Origin: Arcanobacterium canis
GTDB lineage: Bacteria > Actinomycetota > Actinomycetes > Actinomycetales > Actinomycetaceae
Direction: 5' to 3'
Assembly: GCF_029625435.1 (NCBI RefSeq)
Contig: NZ_CP121208.1
Span: 1,488,001-1,552,000 of the forward strand
DNA: 64,000 nucleotides
Shown piece after piece: positions 54,387 to 62,071 of the stretch; within the stretch, counting starts at the first letter, position 1, and each line of letters opens with the position of its first letter. The notes beneath the pieces were generated by a model. The model was not told the DNA's origin. It saw only the letters and a program-made list of their open reading frames with translations, and made no database searches. The position numbers and the translations under genes are program-made.

Positions 54387-54421
54387 AGAAAAGTATCTAA
54401 TAAACTATTAGATACTTTTCT
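54387..54421. promoter_or_regulatory. AT-rich 35-bp perfect palindrome upstream of the symporter
   Basis: Arms agaaaagtatctaata and tattagatacttttct (16 bp each, exact) around aac. About 145 nt upstream of the symporter start. Base composition is unlike the G+C-rich terminators of this genome, so an operator is favoured over a terminator. Confidence 0.55.
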
Positions 54422-54643
54422 CACATCGCGAAAATAATCATATTGACAGTTCGTATACTTACTCACATATTTTTTCATTCTTCCTCTACGAAAGCGGCAT
54501 CAAAAGAAAGGAAATGCCCATAAAAAGATAGACTCTTCTCCCTACAGGCGACGGACTCACCATTGATAGGAACGATTCTTACAGACACCTGGAACCTCAA
54601 TAAGTCGAGGTTAAACAAACATCTGTGTGACAGCACCAATACA

Positions 54644-54681
54644 GGGGTGGGCTGAATGCTTTCCAACATTCAGCCCACCCC
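54644..54681 (-). terminator. Terminator of panC-panD
   Basis: Perfect 15-bp stem (ggggtgggctgaatg with its complement) and 8-nt loop, 25 nt past the panD stop on the minus strand. T tract weak. Confidence 0.8.
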
Positions 54682-54706
54682 GCAGCACAATTCATAGCGA
54701 CATCAA

Positions 54707-55123
54707 TTAGATGCCGGAAGATTTCAAACCTTGATCATTTGGCGGAACCTTTCCGGGGTTCTGGCCGACGTCAACGATATGATTATGCTGGTCAACGAAT
54801 ACCACCGCTGGAGTATTGGCTCGGGCACGTTCCTCATCCACCCACTGATAGGCCATGAGAATCACAATGTCACCTGCGCTGGCATGATGCGCAGCCGCGC
54901 CGTTGAGAATCACTTCGCCCTTGCCGCGCTCACCAGGAATTGTATAGGTGGAAAGACGCGTACCGTTGGTCACGTTGGCGATATCCACACATTCACCCGG
55001 CAATATATTTGCTGCGTCAAGCAGATCTGCATCTACGGTCACTGACCCGACATAGTGCAAATCTGCTCCGGTCACTGTTGCACGATGGATCTTTCCCGAA
55101 ACCATCTTGCGCATGTTAAGCAA
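54707..55123 (-). CDS. panD: Aspartate 1-decarboxylase proenzyme
   Basis: 138 aa, pyruvoyl enzyme making beta-alanine for pantothenate. The self-cleavage site is Gly-Ser in [13 protein letters not shown] (around residue 25-27), giving the pyruvoyl-bearing alpha chain; [13 protein letters not shown] and [19 protein letters not shown] are conserved. Overlaps the end of panC by 8 nt, so the two are coupled. Confidence 0.96.
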   Translation of the reverse strand: MLNMRKMVSGKIHRATVTGADLHYVGSVTVDADLLDAANILPGECVDIANVTNGTRLSTYTIPGERGKGEVILNGAAAHHASAGDIVILMAYQWVDEERARANTPAVVFVDQHNHIVDVGQNPGKVPPNDQGLKSSGI

Positions 55124-55952
55124 TCGACACCTCCATGTTATCGATTAGCCGGGTGGGCCCCACATAGGCGGCAACAGCAAGAAGCCCTTCCCCATGTGCG
55201 TTGTCATCAAGTTCAGTAAATGTTTGAGGGTCAACTAAAACTAAGTAATCCACGCGCACATTGGCCTCGTGAATTGACTCGCGTGCAACACGAAGCACTT
55301 CGCCAGCTGAGGCGCCCTCCTCGGCAGCGCTCCGTCCAGCTGTCAGTGCGCGAGACAAGGCAAGCGCATCCTGACGGTCGCTTTCAGAGAGATACGTATT
55401 GCGAGAACTCATCGCAAGTCCTGATTCTTCCCGCTTGATCGGGACTGCACGGATCTCAAGATTCATGTCCAAATCAGCCACCATCGTACGAATCAGTGCA
55501 AGCTGCTGTGCATCCTTTTGCCCAAAGTACGCCAGTTGTGGACGCACCAAGTTCATGACCTTGTGAACCACCTGGAGCACACCAGCAAAGTGTGTCGGAC
55601 GTGTCTTGCCCTCCAGAACGGTTGCCACTGGCCCAGGATCGATGCGCACGAGTGGTTCACGCGGATACATCTCCTCCACTTCAGGTGCGAACACAAGGTC
55701 AACCCCGTACGGCTCAAGAAGAGCGACGTCGGCTTCCAAGGTGCGTGGGTATGCTTCGTAGTCTTCACCTGGCCCGAACTGCAAGGGGTTGACGAAAATC
55801 GAGACTACGGTGTGATCCGTCTCTGCTTTGGCTTGTGCCACAAGGGAAAGGTGTCCTTCGTGCAAAGCTCCCATCGTCATCACGAGCGAGCGGGTACCTT
55901 CGAGTTTCGCCAGTTCGCTTTTCAGTTCGGTCTTCGTTTTGACGACCTTCAC
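55116..55952 (-). CDS. panC: Pantothenate synthetase
   Basis: 278 aa, joining pantoate and beta-alanine with [15 protein letters not shown] carries the nucleotide HxGH motif; [29 protein letters not shown] and [13 protein letters not shown] are the family blocks. The start overlaps the DUF2520 gene stop by 4 nt, the end overlaps panD. Confidence 0.96.
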   Translation of the reverse strand: MKVVKTKTELKSELAKLEGTRSLVMTMGALHEGHLSLVAQAKAETDHTVVSIFVNPLQFGPGEDYEAYPRTLEADVALLEPYGVDLVFAPEVEEMYPREPLVRIDPGPVATVLEGKTRPTHFAGVLQVVHKVMNLVRPQLAYFGQKDAQQLALIRTMVADLDMNLEIRAVPIKREESGLAMSSRNTYLSESDRQDALALSRALTAGRSAAEEGASAGEVLRVARESIHEANVRVDYLVLVDPQTFTELDDNAHGEGLLAVAAYVGPTRLIDNMEVSIA

Positions 55953-56839
55953 GATTCCTCCACAATGTTGATCATTTCTTCAGCTTGACTTTCGTTAATC
56001 ACTCCGCGCGAAAGCGCACGGGCCACAGTGGCGCGGGCAAGAGCCCTGTACGTTTGAGCGACGTCGGCCAGTTGAGGCACGTCATCAGCAAGCTCGTCGA
56101 GTTTGTCGAGGTGCCCGCGAACTGTGATGGCATCACCGCGCACGACGGGGCCGGTTTGGAGGGTTTCACCTGATGAAAGTGCCCCCTCCAAGGCAGCCTG
56201 AGTCAAGGGACGCAAATATGCCCCTGGGTCGTCTATTCCAATTTCTGCCAGTATGCGTTCAGCCTGCGCGACAACGGTGACGAGATGATTGGCTCCATGA
56301 GCAAGTGCCGCATGATACAACGGCCGGTCAGCGTCGGCGATGACGGTGCCTTCGCCCCCCATTTCAGTGACCAACGCAAGACCAATCGGCTCAAGCATCG
56401 GAGCGGCTGAGACCGAAAAAGGACATCCTTGAAGGCGAGCGATATCGAGGGATGTTCCAGTAAAAGTCATCGCGGGATGGACGGCGAGTGTTAATGCGCC
56501 TGCGCCAGCAGCACCAGCGAGAATATCTGCTCCGTAGCGCCCGGCAGTGTGCATGACGATCTGTCCTGGTTGCCATGCGCCAAGTTTCGTCAGTCCCTCG
56601 ACAAGAGGGATGAGTTCACGATCCGGAACCGCAAATACCACCAACTGCGAACGCTTAATAATCGTCTGTACATCGAGCGCCGGCACACCGGGAAGCATAT
56701 TTTCAAGACGATCCAGCGATTCTTCGGAGGTAGCATACGCGCCAATGACTGAGTGCCCCGCCGCACGTAGGGCACTACCGAGAGCGGCACCAACTTTGCC
56801 AGCGGAGACGATTCCAACGTCTAAACTCGTGGTATTCAC
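55949..56839 (-). CDS. Rossmann-fold DUF2520 protein
   Basis: 296 aa. The N-terminal nucleotide fold reads VGIVSAGKVGAALGSALRAAGHSVIGAY; the DUF2520 C-terminal part has HPAMTFTG, HAAxAHGANHLVTV-like and LRPLTQAAL stretches. It resembles a ketopantoate-reductase-type dehydrogenase and is coupled to panC, so a role in pantoate supply is tempting but unproven. GTG start at 56839 with TAAACT seven nt ahead. An in-frame ATG 66 codons upstream would translate the 28-bp repeats and is rejected. Confidence 0.8.
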   Translation of the reverse strand: MNTTSLDVGIVSAGKVGAALGSALRAAGHSVIGAYATSEESLDRLENMLPGVPALDVQTIIKRSQLVVFAVPDRELIPLVEGLTKLGAWQPGQIVMHTAGRYGADILAGAAGAGALTLAVHPAMTFTGTSLDIARLQGCPFSVSAAPMLEPIGLALVTEMGGEGTVIADADRPLYHAALAHGANHLVTVVAQAERILAEIGIDDPGAYLRPLTQAALEGALSSGETLQTGPVVRGDAITVRGHLDKLDELADDVPQLADVAQTYRALARATVARALSRGVINESQAEEMINIVEES

Positions 56840-56846
56840 GCTTAAT

Positions 56847-56852
56847 AGTTTA
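56847..56852 (-). promoter_or_regulatory. Leaderless -10 of the DUF2520 gene
   Basis: TAAACT on the minus strand, seven nt before the GTG at 56839. Confidence 0.45.
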
Positions 56853-56909
56853 ACGCCGAGACCTCGCCAGATTCTTCGAGCGTGAGACAGCCCACCGGCG
56901 AAGTGTCGT

Positions 56910-56998
56910 GCAGCTTCCGTGCGGTCGGTGTCACTTCTCGTTCGGCAGACAGCGCCATCACCATGCGTCAGCAGCTTCCGTGCGGTCGGTGTCACTTC
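56910..56998. repeat. 28-bp direct-repeat pair, 33-bp spacer
   Basis: Positions 56910-56937 and 56971-56998 are identical over 28 nt and are separated by 33 nt of unique sequence. The unit contains CCGTGCGG. The size and spacing equal one repeat-spacer-repeat of a type I-E-like CRISPR, but no third copy and no cas gene is present in the window. Confidence 0.8.
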
Positions 56999-57177
56999 CG
57001 ATGGTTCAATTGCGACGATCGCCTGCGAATATGCCACACATTCAGGATGACCGTGTCAAACGGAAAATCGTGGAGTGACGTAAAACCAGATCGGCAAAAC
57101 AATGATGGTACCCAGCCACTGAACTTTTCGATAAGCCGGATCTTGACGACGATACGTGAATTCCTCACCTAGCGAGT

Positions 57178-58779
57178 TCATAATCCGATTCGAGCTTTCC
57201 ATTCATCGATCGTCTCCGAAACTTTCGCGGTTCGCGCTTGAGCACCCAGTTCCTCGATCTCACTCATCGATGATTGGAGCATTGACAACGGATAATTTTT
57301 CACTGAGTTCAGCGAGGTGATCGCCACAAGATTCAATTCCAACGAAGCCAGACCACGGCGGCGCTGAAGTGGCCCTTGAGTGATTGCGATCGACTGCCAC
57401 CGATCAGCTGGGATGAGGCTAAATGAGCGTCCGATACGCTTCGCACGAATCGCAATCACCGACGGCGTTGCAATGAAGCCGCGGAACTTCCACTGAACAG
57501 GATCGAAGAGGCGGGCACGTTGAGTGGTTCTCTTGAGCATCGTGTGAGGTGCACTTGTCAACTCAGCGAAAAGTGCACCATCATCGTCAGATCCGAGTCG
57601 AGGCCGCAAAATCCACACCAAACGTTCGAGATCCGCGATTTTCCCGATTGGCATCACAGGTACACCGGAAAGCAGATTTACTTTGGCATCGTCGATCGTT
57701 CGCCCAGCAACGGTCACATCGATCGTCCACCAGCCAAGAGCACGCGCTAACCATGACTGTGACACCGAAATAGCGTGGATGCGCTCAGGAGGAACCGTAA
57801 TGGTTCGAATTGATGTCAGCCCGCTGCGGACACGAAGTCCATGTTCAGAAATGTAGACCTTCGTATCCCATTGGGTGAAAGCTGGTTTAATCACTGCATA
57901 GCACACGCCCAACGCAGTCAAAATAAGCCCGGCGCTCACTCCTTCAGTGACCACAGTCATCCACACAGTGAAAACGAGGTACACAAGGGCAAAGAAACTT
58001 GCCCCGCTCACGAGTCGGTTGATGAGTAAGTACCACGGGTTAAGCTCGTAGATGAGCTTGTCGTTGACCAAATCATCAGGATCGAAAACTGGAATAACGG
58101 GCGTGGCGACGAGGTCTTCCTGAGGAACAGTTGCACGCGTCTGTGAATCTGTCGGCTCATCATTGACACTCCCGTGATCTCCGTCAGGAGCAGCATCAGG
58201 GAGCTGCACTTTTTCTTCTCCGATAACGTGAGCATGTGACGTGATCTGTACACCGGAGCGTTTGCGAGCGAGGCCGCTGAGGAGTTCATGGCGCAGTGCG
58301 CCACAATCTGCCATCGTCAACATCCCCAACCGCAACTGGCTGTCTCCCGCTGCGGCCGAATCAACGACGACTGTGCCGAAGCCAAAAATTCGACCAAACA
58401 ACGATTGATCGATCTCCACGCTCTGAATGCGTTCCCACAGCATATGCTGACGTGTTTTGATCAGGACGCCACTGCGGTAGTGGACACCATTTTCAACCAG
58501 TGCGAAGCTCTGTTTCTTCCAGATGATCCATCCCGCGATCACTGCGAGAGTTGATAGTACAAGAACTCCACCCACAAAGAGCGCCACGTAGAGCCAGATG
58601 TCCACCATCGATGAGTAAATTTTTTTCAGCCCCTGCGTCGGCCAGTCTTTGACGATGTTGTAAAAAATGACTGCCACAAACACCCACAGCGCACCACCCT
58701 TCGTCAACGGAGTGACCTTGTGGAAATGTCTCCAGGATTCTTCGGGGATTTCTTCGCACTCGTTTTGGCTCTGATCCAT
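57178..58779 (-). CDS. Bacterial PH-domain membrane protein (YdbT-like)
   Basis: 533 aa. Two or three bPH2 domains alternate with helix pairs: helices near 30-90, a PH-like region to about 165 (HYRSGVLIKTRQHMLWERIQSVEIDQSLFGRIFGFGTVVVDSAAAG), then another helix pair at about 260-305 and PH-like RSGLTSIRTITVPPERIHAISVSQSWLARALGWWTIDVT. An acidic linker lies around 200-250. Function of the family is unclear. ATG at 58779 overlaps the partner gene (TGATG) with GGAGGG six nt ahead. Confidence 0.85.
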   Translation of the reverse strand: MDQSQNECEEIPEESWRHFHKVTPLTKGGALWVFVAVIFYNIVKDWPTQGLKKIYSSMVDIWLYVALFVGGVLVLSTLAVIAGWIIWKKQSFALVENGVHYRSGVLIKTRQHMLWERIQSVEIDQSLFGRIFGFGTVVVDSAAAGDSQLRLGMLTMADCGALRHELLSGLARKRSGVQITSHAHVIGEEKVQLPDAAPDGDHGSVNDEPTDSQTRATVPQEDLVATPVIPVFDPDDLVNDKLIYELNPWYLLINRLVSGASFFALVYLVFTVWMTVVTEGVSAGLILTALGVCYAVIKPAFTQWDTKVYISEHGLRVRSGLTSIRTITVPPERIHAISVSQSWLARALGWWTIDVTVAGRTIDDAKVNLLSGVPVMPIGKIADLERLVWILRPRLGSDDDGALFAELTSAPHTMLKRTTQRARLFDPVQWKFRGFIATPSVIAIRAKRIGRSFSLIPADRWQSIAITQGPLQRRRGLASLELNLVAITSLNSVKNYPLSMLQSSMSEIEELGAQARTAKVSETIDEWKARIGL

Positions 58780-59279
58780 CACAAGCCCTCCGCCATCGCA
58801 TTGCCCAGCTGAGTGAGTTTGAGGCGTAAACGATCGGCCTCCTCTTTGCTGACACCGTGAATCGTGGCATTAGTGGTTGCGGACGCCGTGACAAGTTCGA
58901 GACTCGAAAGTCCGTAGTGCCCCAAAATCGGACCCGCCGAAACATCAACCTGTTGCATCCGTCCGAACGGCACCACCACAACACGCTTGAACATCACTCC
59001 ACGGCGAACCAAAAGCTCGGTGTCTCCTTCTGCGTATCCAAATGCCCCAACTTGCCGACGCATAATCCATGCACACCACACTGTGAGCACACATGCGAGA
59101 GCAACGATTCCCCAACCAATCCACATTGCGATCGTTCCCCAAAAGAATGTCGCCAACACCGCATAAGCCATCGGTGGAACGATGAGACACAAAGCAACAA
59201 TAAGAATGTAAATATTGACTACTTTGGCATATCGCGGATCCACCGGAGTGAATTGGACGGAAGTCAGTTCAGTTCTCAT
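58779..59279 (-). CDS. Bacterial PH-domain protein (YdbS-like)
   Basis: 166 aa. Two helices at about 20-70 precede one bPH2 domain (VRRGVMFKRVVVVPFGRMQQVDVSAGPILGHYGLSSLELVTASA). Forms a pair with the larger PH gene, as ydbS-ydbT do in Bacillus. Start MRTELTSVQF chosen because TACGCT lies seven nt upstream; an in-frame codon 10 positions earlier overlaps that box. Confidence 0.85.
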   Translation of the reverse strand: MRTELTSVQFTPVDPRYAKVVNIYILIVALCLIVPPMAYAVLATFFWGTIAMWIGWGIVALACVLTVWCAWIMRRQVGAFGYAEGDTELLVRRGVMFKRVVVVPFGRMQQVDVSAGPILGHYGLSSLELVTASATTNATIHGVSKEEADRLRLKLTQLGNAMAEGL

Positions 59280-59331
59280 GTCCTTAAGCGTACAGGAGCC
59301 GTACGACAAAAAATCGCATTCACTTCACTAC

Positions 59332-59826
59332 TCACGCCGGCATCGCACCCCGCGGAGGAGTGGAATCATCGTCGGTATCGTTGATTCGACACCAACTTTC
59401 GGCGACGAGCCCACACACCGAGAGAATGACGGCACTGAGCGCACATACCAGCGCGCCCCACATTGCACTTTCCAACGACGCCGTTGGGCCAGTTCGTGCA
59501 TAAGCTGCACCGATCCCTGCTGCAACACCACCTGCAATAGCTCCACCCCTCGAACACGCAAGGGCATACACGTAGGCACGAGCCGCAGAAAGCGGATCCA
59601 CAGCAATTTTTTGGCGCTGGTATTGGCGCACTGGCCAGGCCAACGCCAAGGAAATCATTCCAAGGCCAACGGGGACAATTCCCGCCAATGCCGAGATATC
59701 AACGGGAGCTCCCCCACGAGAAATCCACACGTCAACGCAGACGAACACAGTCAAAAATGCAACCGCCGTCACTGCTAACAGCATCCAGATCGACGTCGGC
59801 TGGAGTTTCCCGTCTTTGCCACGCAT
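59332..59826 (-). CDS. DUF3180 membrane protein
   Basis: 164 aa with four helices (about 12-32, 45-65, 88-110, 120-140). LQPTSIWMLLAVTAVAFL and the ARAYVYALACSRGGAIAGGVAAG segment are typical of the actinobacterial DUF3180 family, which regularly follows folK. Function unknown. ATG overlaps the folK stop as TGATG with GGAG six nt ahead. Confidence 0.85.
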   Translation of the reverse strand: MRGKDGKLQPTSIWMLLAVTAVAFLTVFVCVDVWISRGGAPVDISALAGIVPVGLGMISLALAWPVRQYQRQKIAVDPLSAARAYVYALACSRGGAIAGGVAAGIGAAYARTGPTASLESAMWGALVCALSAVILSVCGLVAESWCRINDTDDDSTPPRGAMPA

Positions 59827-60701
59827 CACCGACTCCAGGCACCTTCAAGACGCTCGATCCCGACCCGCGGGAGCTTGGCAAGAAGATCCTGGATGGGTTC
59901 ACCTGACAGGCGCGCATCAGGCTCAATTTGTGCCCACGGTTCAAGGACGAAACGGCGATCTTTCGCGCGAGGATGCGGGATCGCGATGGTCGGCGAATCC
60001 GAAGCGACACCCTCCATATCCACAATATCGAGATCGAGAGTGCGCGAGCCCCAACGCTCACCACGGACTCGTCCAAGCTGGTCCTCGATCCACTGCAGAT
60101 TTTCCAACAGTGGCACAGCTCCATCAGTCGTGGAAATGATCATCACAGCGTTGTAATAGTCAGCCTGCGGACGCTGCCCTGGCGCGAGGACAGGCGCGGT
60201 GCGGTAAATATCCGAGATTTCCTCGACTTCGTAAACTTCTTCGATTGCAGCGCGTGCTGCACGCAGGGTATCGAGTGAATCTCCCACGTTCGATCCCAAC
60301 GCGATAACAACCCGACGTGGGAATGTCACATTGCGCATCAGCGGACTTTGACGATAGATTTCGACGCCGACGTCGCTAAAGGTACGTTCCAGAGGGGCGC
60401 CTGGCTTGTGAACTACCACGCGTACGTCAATTGGCCCCAGTGCGAGCACAGCATCAGCAATGCGTGCCGCAAGGGTCTCGATCAGATCGACGTGCGGGCC
60501 CTCGACGACTTCAGCAACGGCGTCGGCAACATCTGCATAAGAGATGGTGTCGTACACAGAATCCGTTCGTGCAGCGAGAGACGTGTCCGTTGACATCGTC
60601 ACGTCCACGATGAAAGTCTGCGGATCGGCGTGCTCGAAATCAAGGACGCCGTGCGTTCCCACCAGGGTCAAGCCACTGAGGTGAATCGAATCAAGGTTCA
60701 T
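59826..60701 (-). CDS. folBK: Fused dihydroneopterin aldolase / HPPK
   Basis: Bifunctional folate enzyme, 291 aa. Residues 1-118 are FolB (LSGLTLVGTHGVLDFEHADPQTFIVDVTM; IETLAARIADAVL), converting dihydroneopterin to hydroxymethyl-dihydropterin. Residues 125-290 are FolK, adding pyrophosphate (VVIALGSNVGDSLDTLRAA; LQWIEDQLGRVRGERWGSRTLDLDIVDM; PHPRAKDRRFVLEPWAQI). The fusion gives the two consecutive steps in one chain. ATG overlaps the folP stop (ATGA). Confidence 0.94.
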   Translation of the reverse strand: MNLDSIHLSGLTLVGTHGVLDFEHADPQTFIVDVTMSTDTSLAARTDSVYDTISYADVADAVAEVVEGPHVDLIETLAARIADAVLALGPIDVRVVVHKPGAPLERTFSDVGVEIYRQSPLMRNVTFPRRVVIALGSNVGDSLDTLRAARAAIEEVYEVEEISDIYRTAPVLAPGQRPQADYYNAVMIISTTDGAVPLLENLQWIEDQLGRVRGERWGSRTLDLDIVDMEGVASDSPTIAIPHPRAKDRRFVLEPWAQIEPDARLSGEPIQDLLAKLPRVGIERLEGAWSR

Positions 60702-61495
60702 CGTTCCCACTTTCGCAATTGTTGATGAACTGCCACAGCGCTTACCGTGGCAGCAACGTTGTGTACGCGTACACCCCAAGCTCCATTTTCCCACGCAATT
60801 CCGGAGATCACAGCGGTAGACGTATCGCGGTCTTGAGCAATATGCTCACCGGTCATCGTGGCCGCAAGAAACCGCTTGCGCGAAGCACCCAGAAGTACCG
60901 GGTAACCGAGCTCGTCGATTTCTTTCCAGCGAGCCAAAATTTCCCAGTCCTGCTCACCAACCTTGGCAAAGCCAAGCCCCGGATCGAGAATAATATTGCG
61001 ATCCTCAACTCCCGCAGCTTTCGCCAGAGCAAGCTGTTGGAAAAGTTCACTTTTCACAATCGTGACAAGGTCACCATCATAAACTGCCAAAGAATTCATT
61101 GACTGCCCGTTGCCACGCCCATGCTGGAGAATATAAGGAACCCCAAGCGAGGCTACTGTCGAAAACATCGTTGGGTCCGCTTGTCCCCCGGTCACGTCAT
61201 TGACGATATGCGCACCGGCCTCGATTGCCTTGGCTGCCGTCGCCGCGTGGTACGTATCCACAGAGAGAGTCGCCTCCTGTGCGAGTTCACGCACGACGTC
61301 CCCAATGCGCGCCCATTCCTCATCAGCCGTCAGCATCGTGGCTCCCGGACGAGTCGATTCGCCCCCGATGTCAAGAATCGTGGCACCCTGAGCAATAAGT
61401 TCACGTCCGTGAGCAATTGCTGCCTCAGCTGACGCCCATTGCCCCCCGTCGGAAAACGAATCCGGCGTGACGTTCACAATCCCCATAATTTCCAT
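60698..61495 (-). CDS. folP: Dihydropteroate synthase
   Basis: 265 aa TIM barrel, joining the pterin pyrophosphate to p-aminobenzoate, the sulfonamide target. MGIVNVTPDSFSDGG at the N-terminus, ILDIGGESTRPGA and DPGLGFAK are the pterin and pyrophosphate motifs; the end LGASRKRFLAAT and VRVHNVAAT complete the site. It follows folE by 3 nt. Confidence 0.96.
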   Translation of the reverse strand: MEIMGIVNVTPDSFSDGGQWASAEAAIAHGRELIAQGATILDIGGESTRPGATMLTADEEWARIGDVVRELAQEATLSVDTYHAATAAKAIEAGAHIVNDVTGGQADPTMFSTVASLGVPYILQHGRGNGQSMNSLAVYDGDLVTIVKSELFQQLALAKAAGVEDRNIILDPGLGFAKVGEQDWEILARWKEIDELGYPVLLGASRKRFLAATMTGEHIAQDRDTSTAVISGIAWENGAWGVRVHNVAATVSAVAVHQQLRKWER

Positions 61496-61498
61496 GTT

Positions 61499-62071
61499 TC
61501 ACCTCGATTGAATCAGGCTCATGGCCTCAGCGCGCGCAGCACCATCGCGGAGCCATCCGCGCACTGCGCTCGTGGTGGTCTTTGAACCGGGTTTTTTTAC
61601 ACCGCGCATGGTCATGCACATGTGTTCGGCTTCGATCACAACAATCACGCCACGCGCAGTGAGTCGCTTGACGAGCGCGTCAGCCACCTGCGTCGTCAGG
61701 CGCTCTTGGACTTGAGGACGGCGAGCATATCCTTCGACGAGGCGCGCAAGCTTGCTCAGCCCCGTCACTCGTCCGCTTTCCCCAGGGATGTATCCCACAT
61801 GGGCCACACCGAAGAAAGGAAGCAGATGATGCTCACACATCGAATAAAACGGAATGTCCTTGACCAGGATGAGCTCTTGATGACCGATATCGAAGACAGT
61901 ATCAAGAACCTCAGACGGGTCAGTGCCCAGTCCCGCAAAAATTTCAGCGTAAGCACGCCCCATACGAGCTGGCGTATCAGCGAGACCATCGCGATCAGGG
62001 TCCTCTCCGATTGCGATCAGGAGGTCACGCACTGCTCTTTCTACGCCGTCGGCATCGTATTTAGCGCTCAT
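61499..62071 (-). CDS. folE: GTP cyclohydrolase I
   Basis: 190 aa, first step of folate synthesis from GTP. Zinc ligands are in [12 protein letters not shown] and [50 protein letters not shown] is conserved. Start MSAKYDADG is set by AGAGG six nt ahead and lies within the end of ftsH, overlapping by 11 nt. Confidence 0.96.
   Translation of the reverse strand: MSAKYDADGVERAVRDLLIAIGEDPDRDGLADTPARMGRAYAEIFAGLGTDPSEVLDTVFDIGHQELILVKDIPFYSMCEHHLLPFFGVAHVGYIPGESGRVTGLSKLARLVEGYARRPQVQERLTTQVADALVKRLTARGVIVVIEAEHMCMTMRGVKKPGSKTTTSAVRGWLRDGAARAEAMSLIQSR

Larger units (their letters stand above)
54243..54706. other. 464-bp region without a gene
   Basis: Between the symporter start and the panD stop. 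It holds the symporter leader, an AT-rich palindrome (54387-54421), a possible plus-strand -35 TTGACA with AT-rich DNA after it (about 54443-54475), a tiny five-codon reading MPIKR behind a good AGAAAGGA near 54515, and the hairpin at 54644-54681. I see no convincing protein gene or RNA family. Confidence 0.6.
56840..57177. other. 338-bp region without a gene
   Basis: Between the DUF2520 start and the PH-protein stop. It holds the leaderless -10 (56847-56852) and the 28-bp direct-repeat pair (56910-56998). No other gene, terminator or RNA was recognised in 57000-57177. Confidence 0.6.

Noticed and set aside
54475-54669. 64-codon minus-strand open frame in the symporter-panD gap
   Set aside because: No family likeness, no ribosome-binding site, and it overlaps the panD terminator.
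56910-56998. A true CRISPR array
   Set aside because: Only two units, no third copy 61 nt on either side, and no cas gene in the window; kept as a repeat with CRISPR-like dimensions.
56840-57037. N-terminal extension of the DUF2520 protein through the 28-bp repeats
   Set aside because: The extension lies before the family start and a leaderless-type promoter precedes the GTG at 56839.
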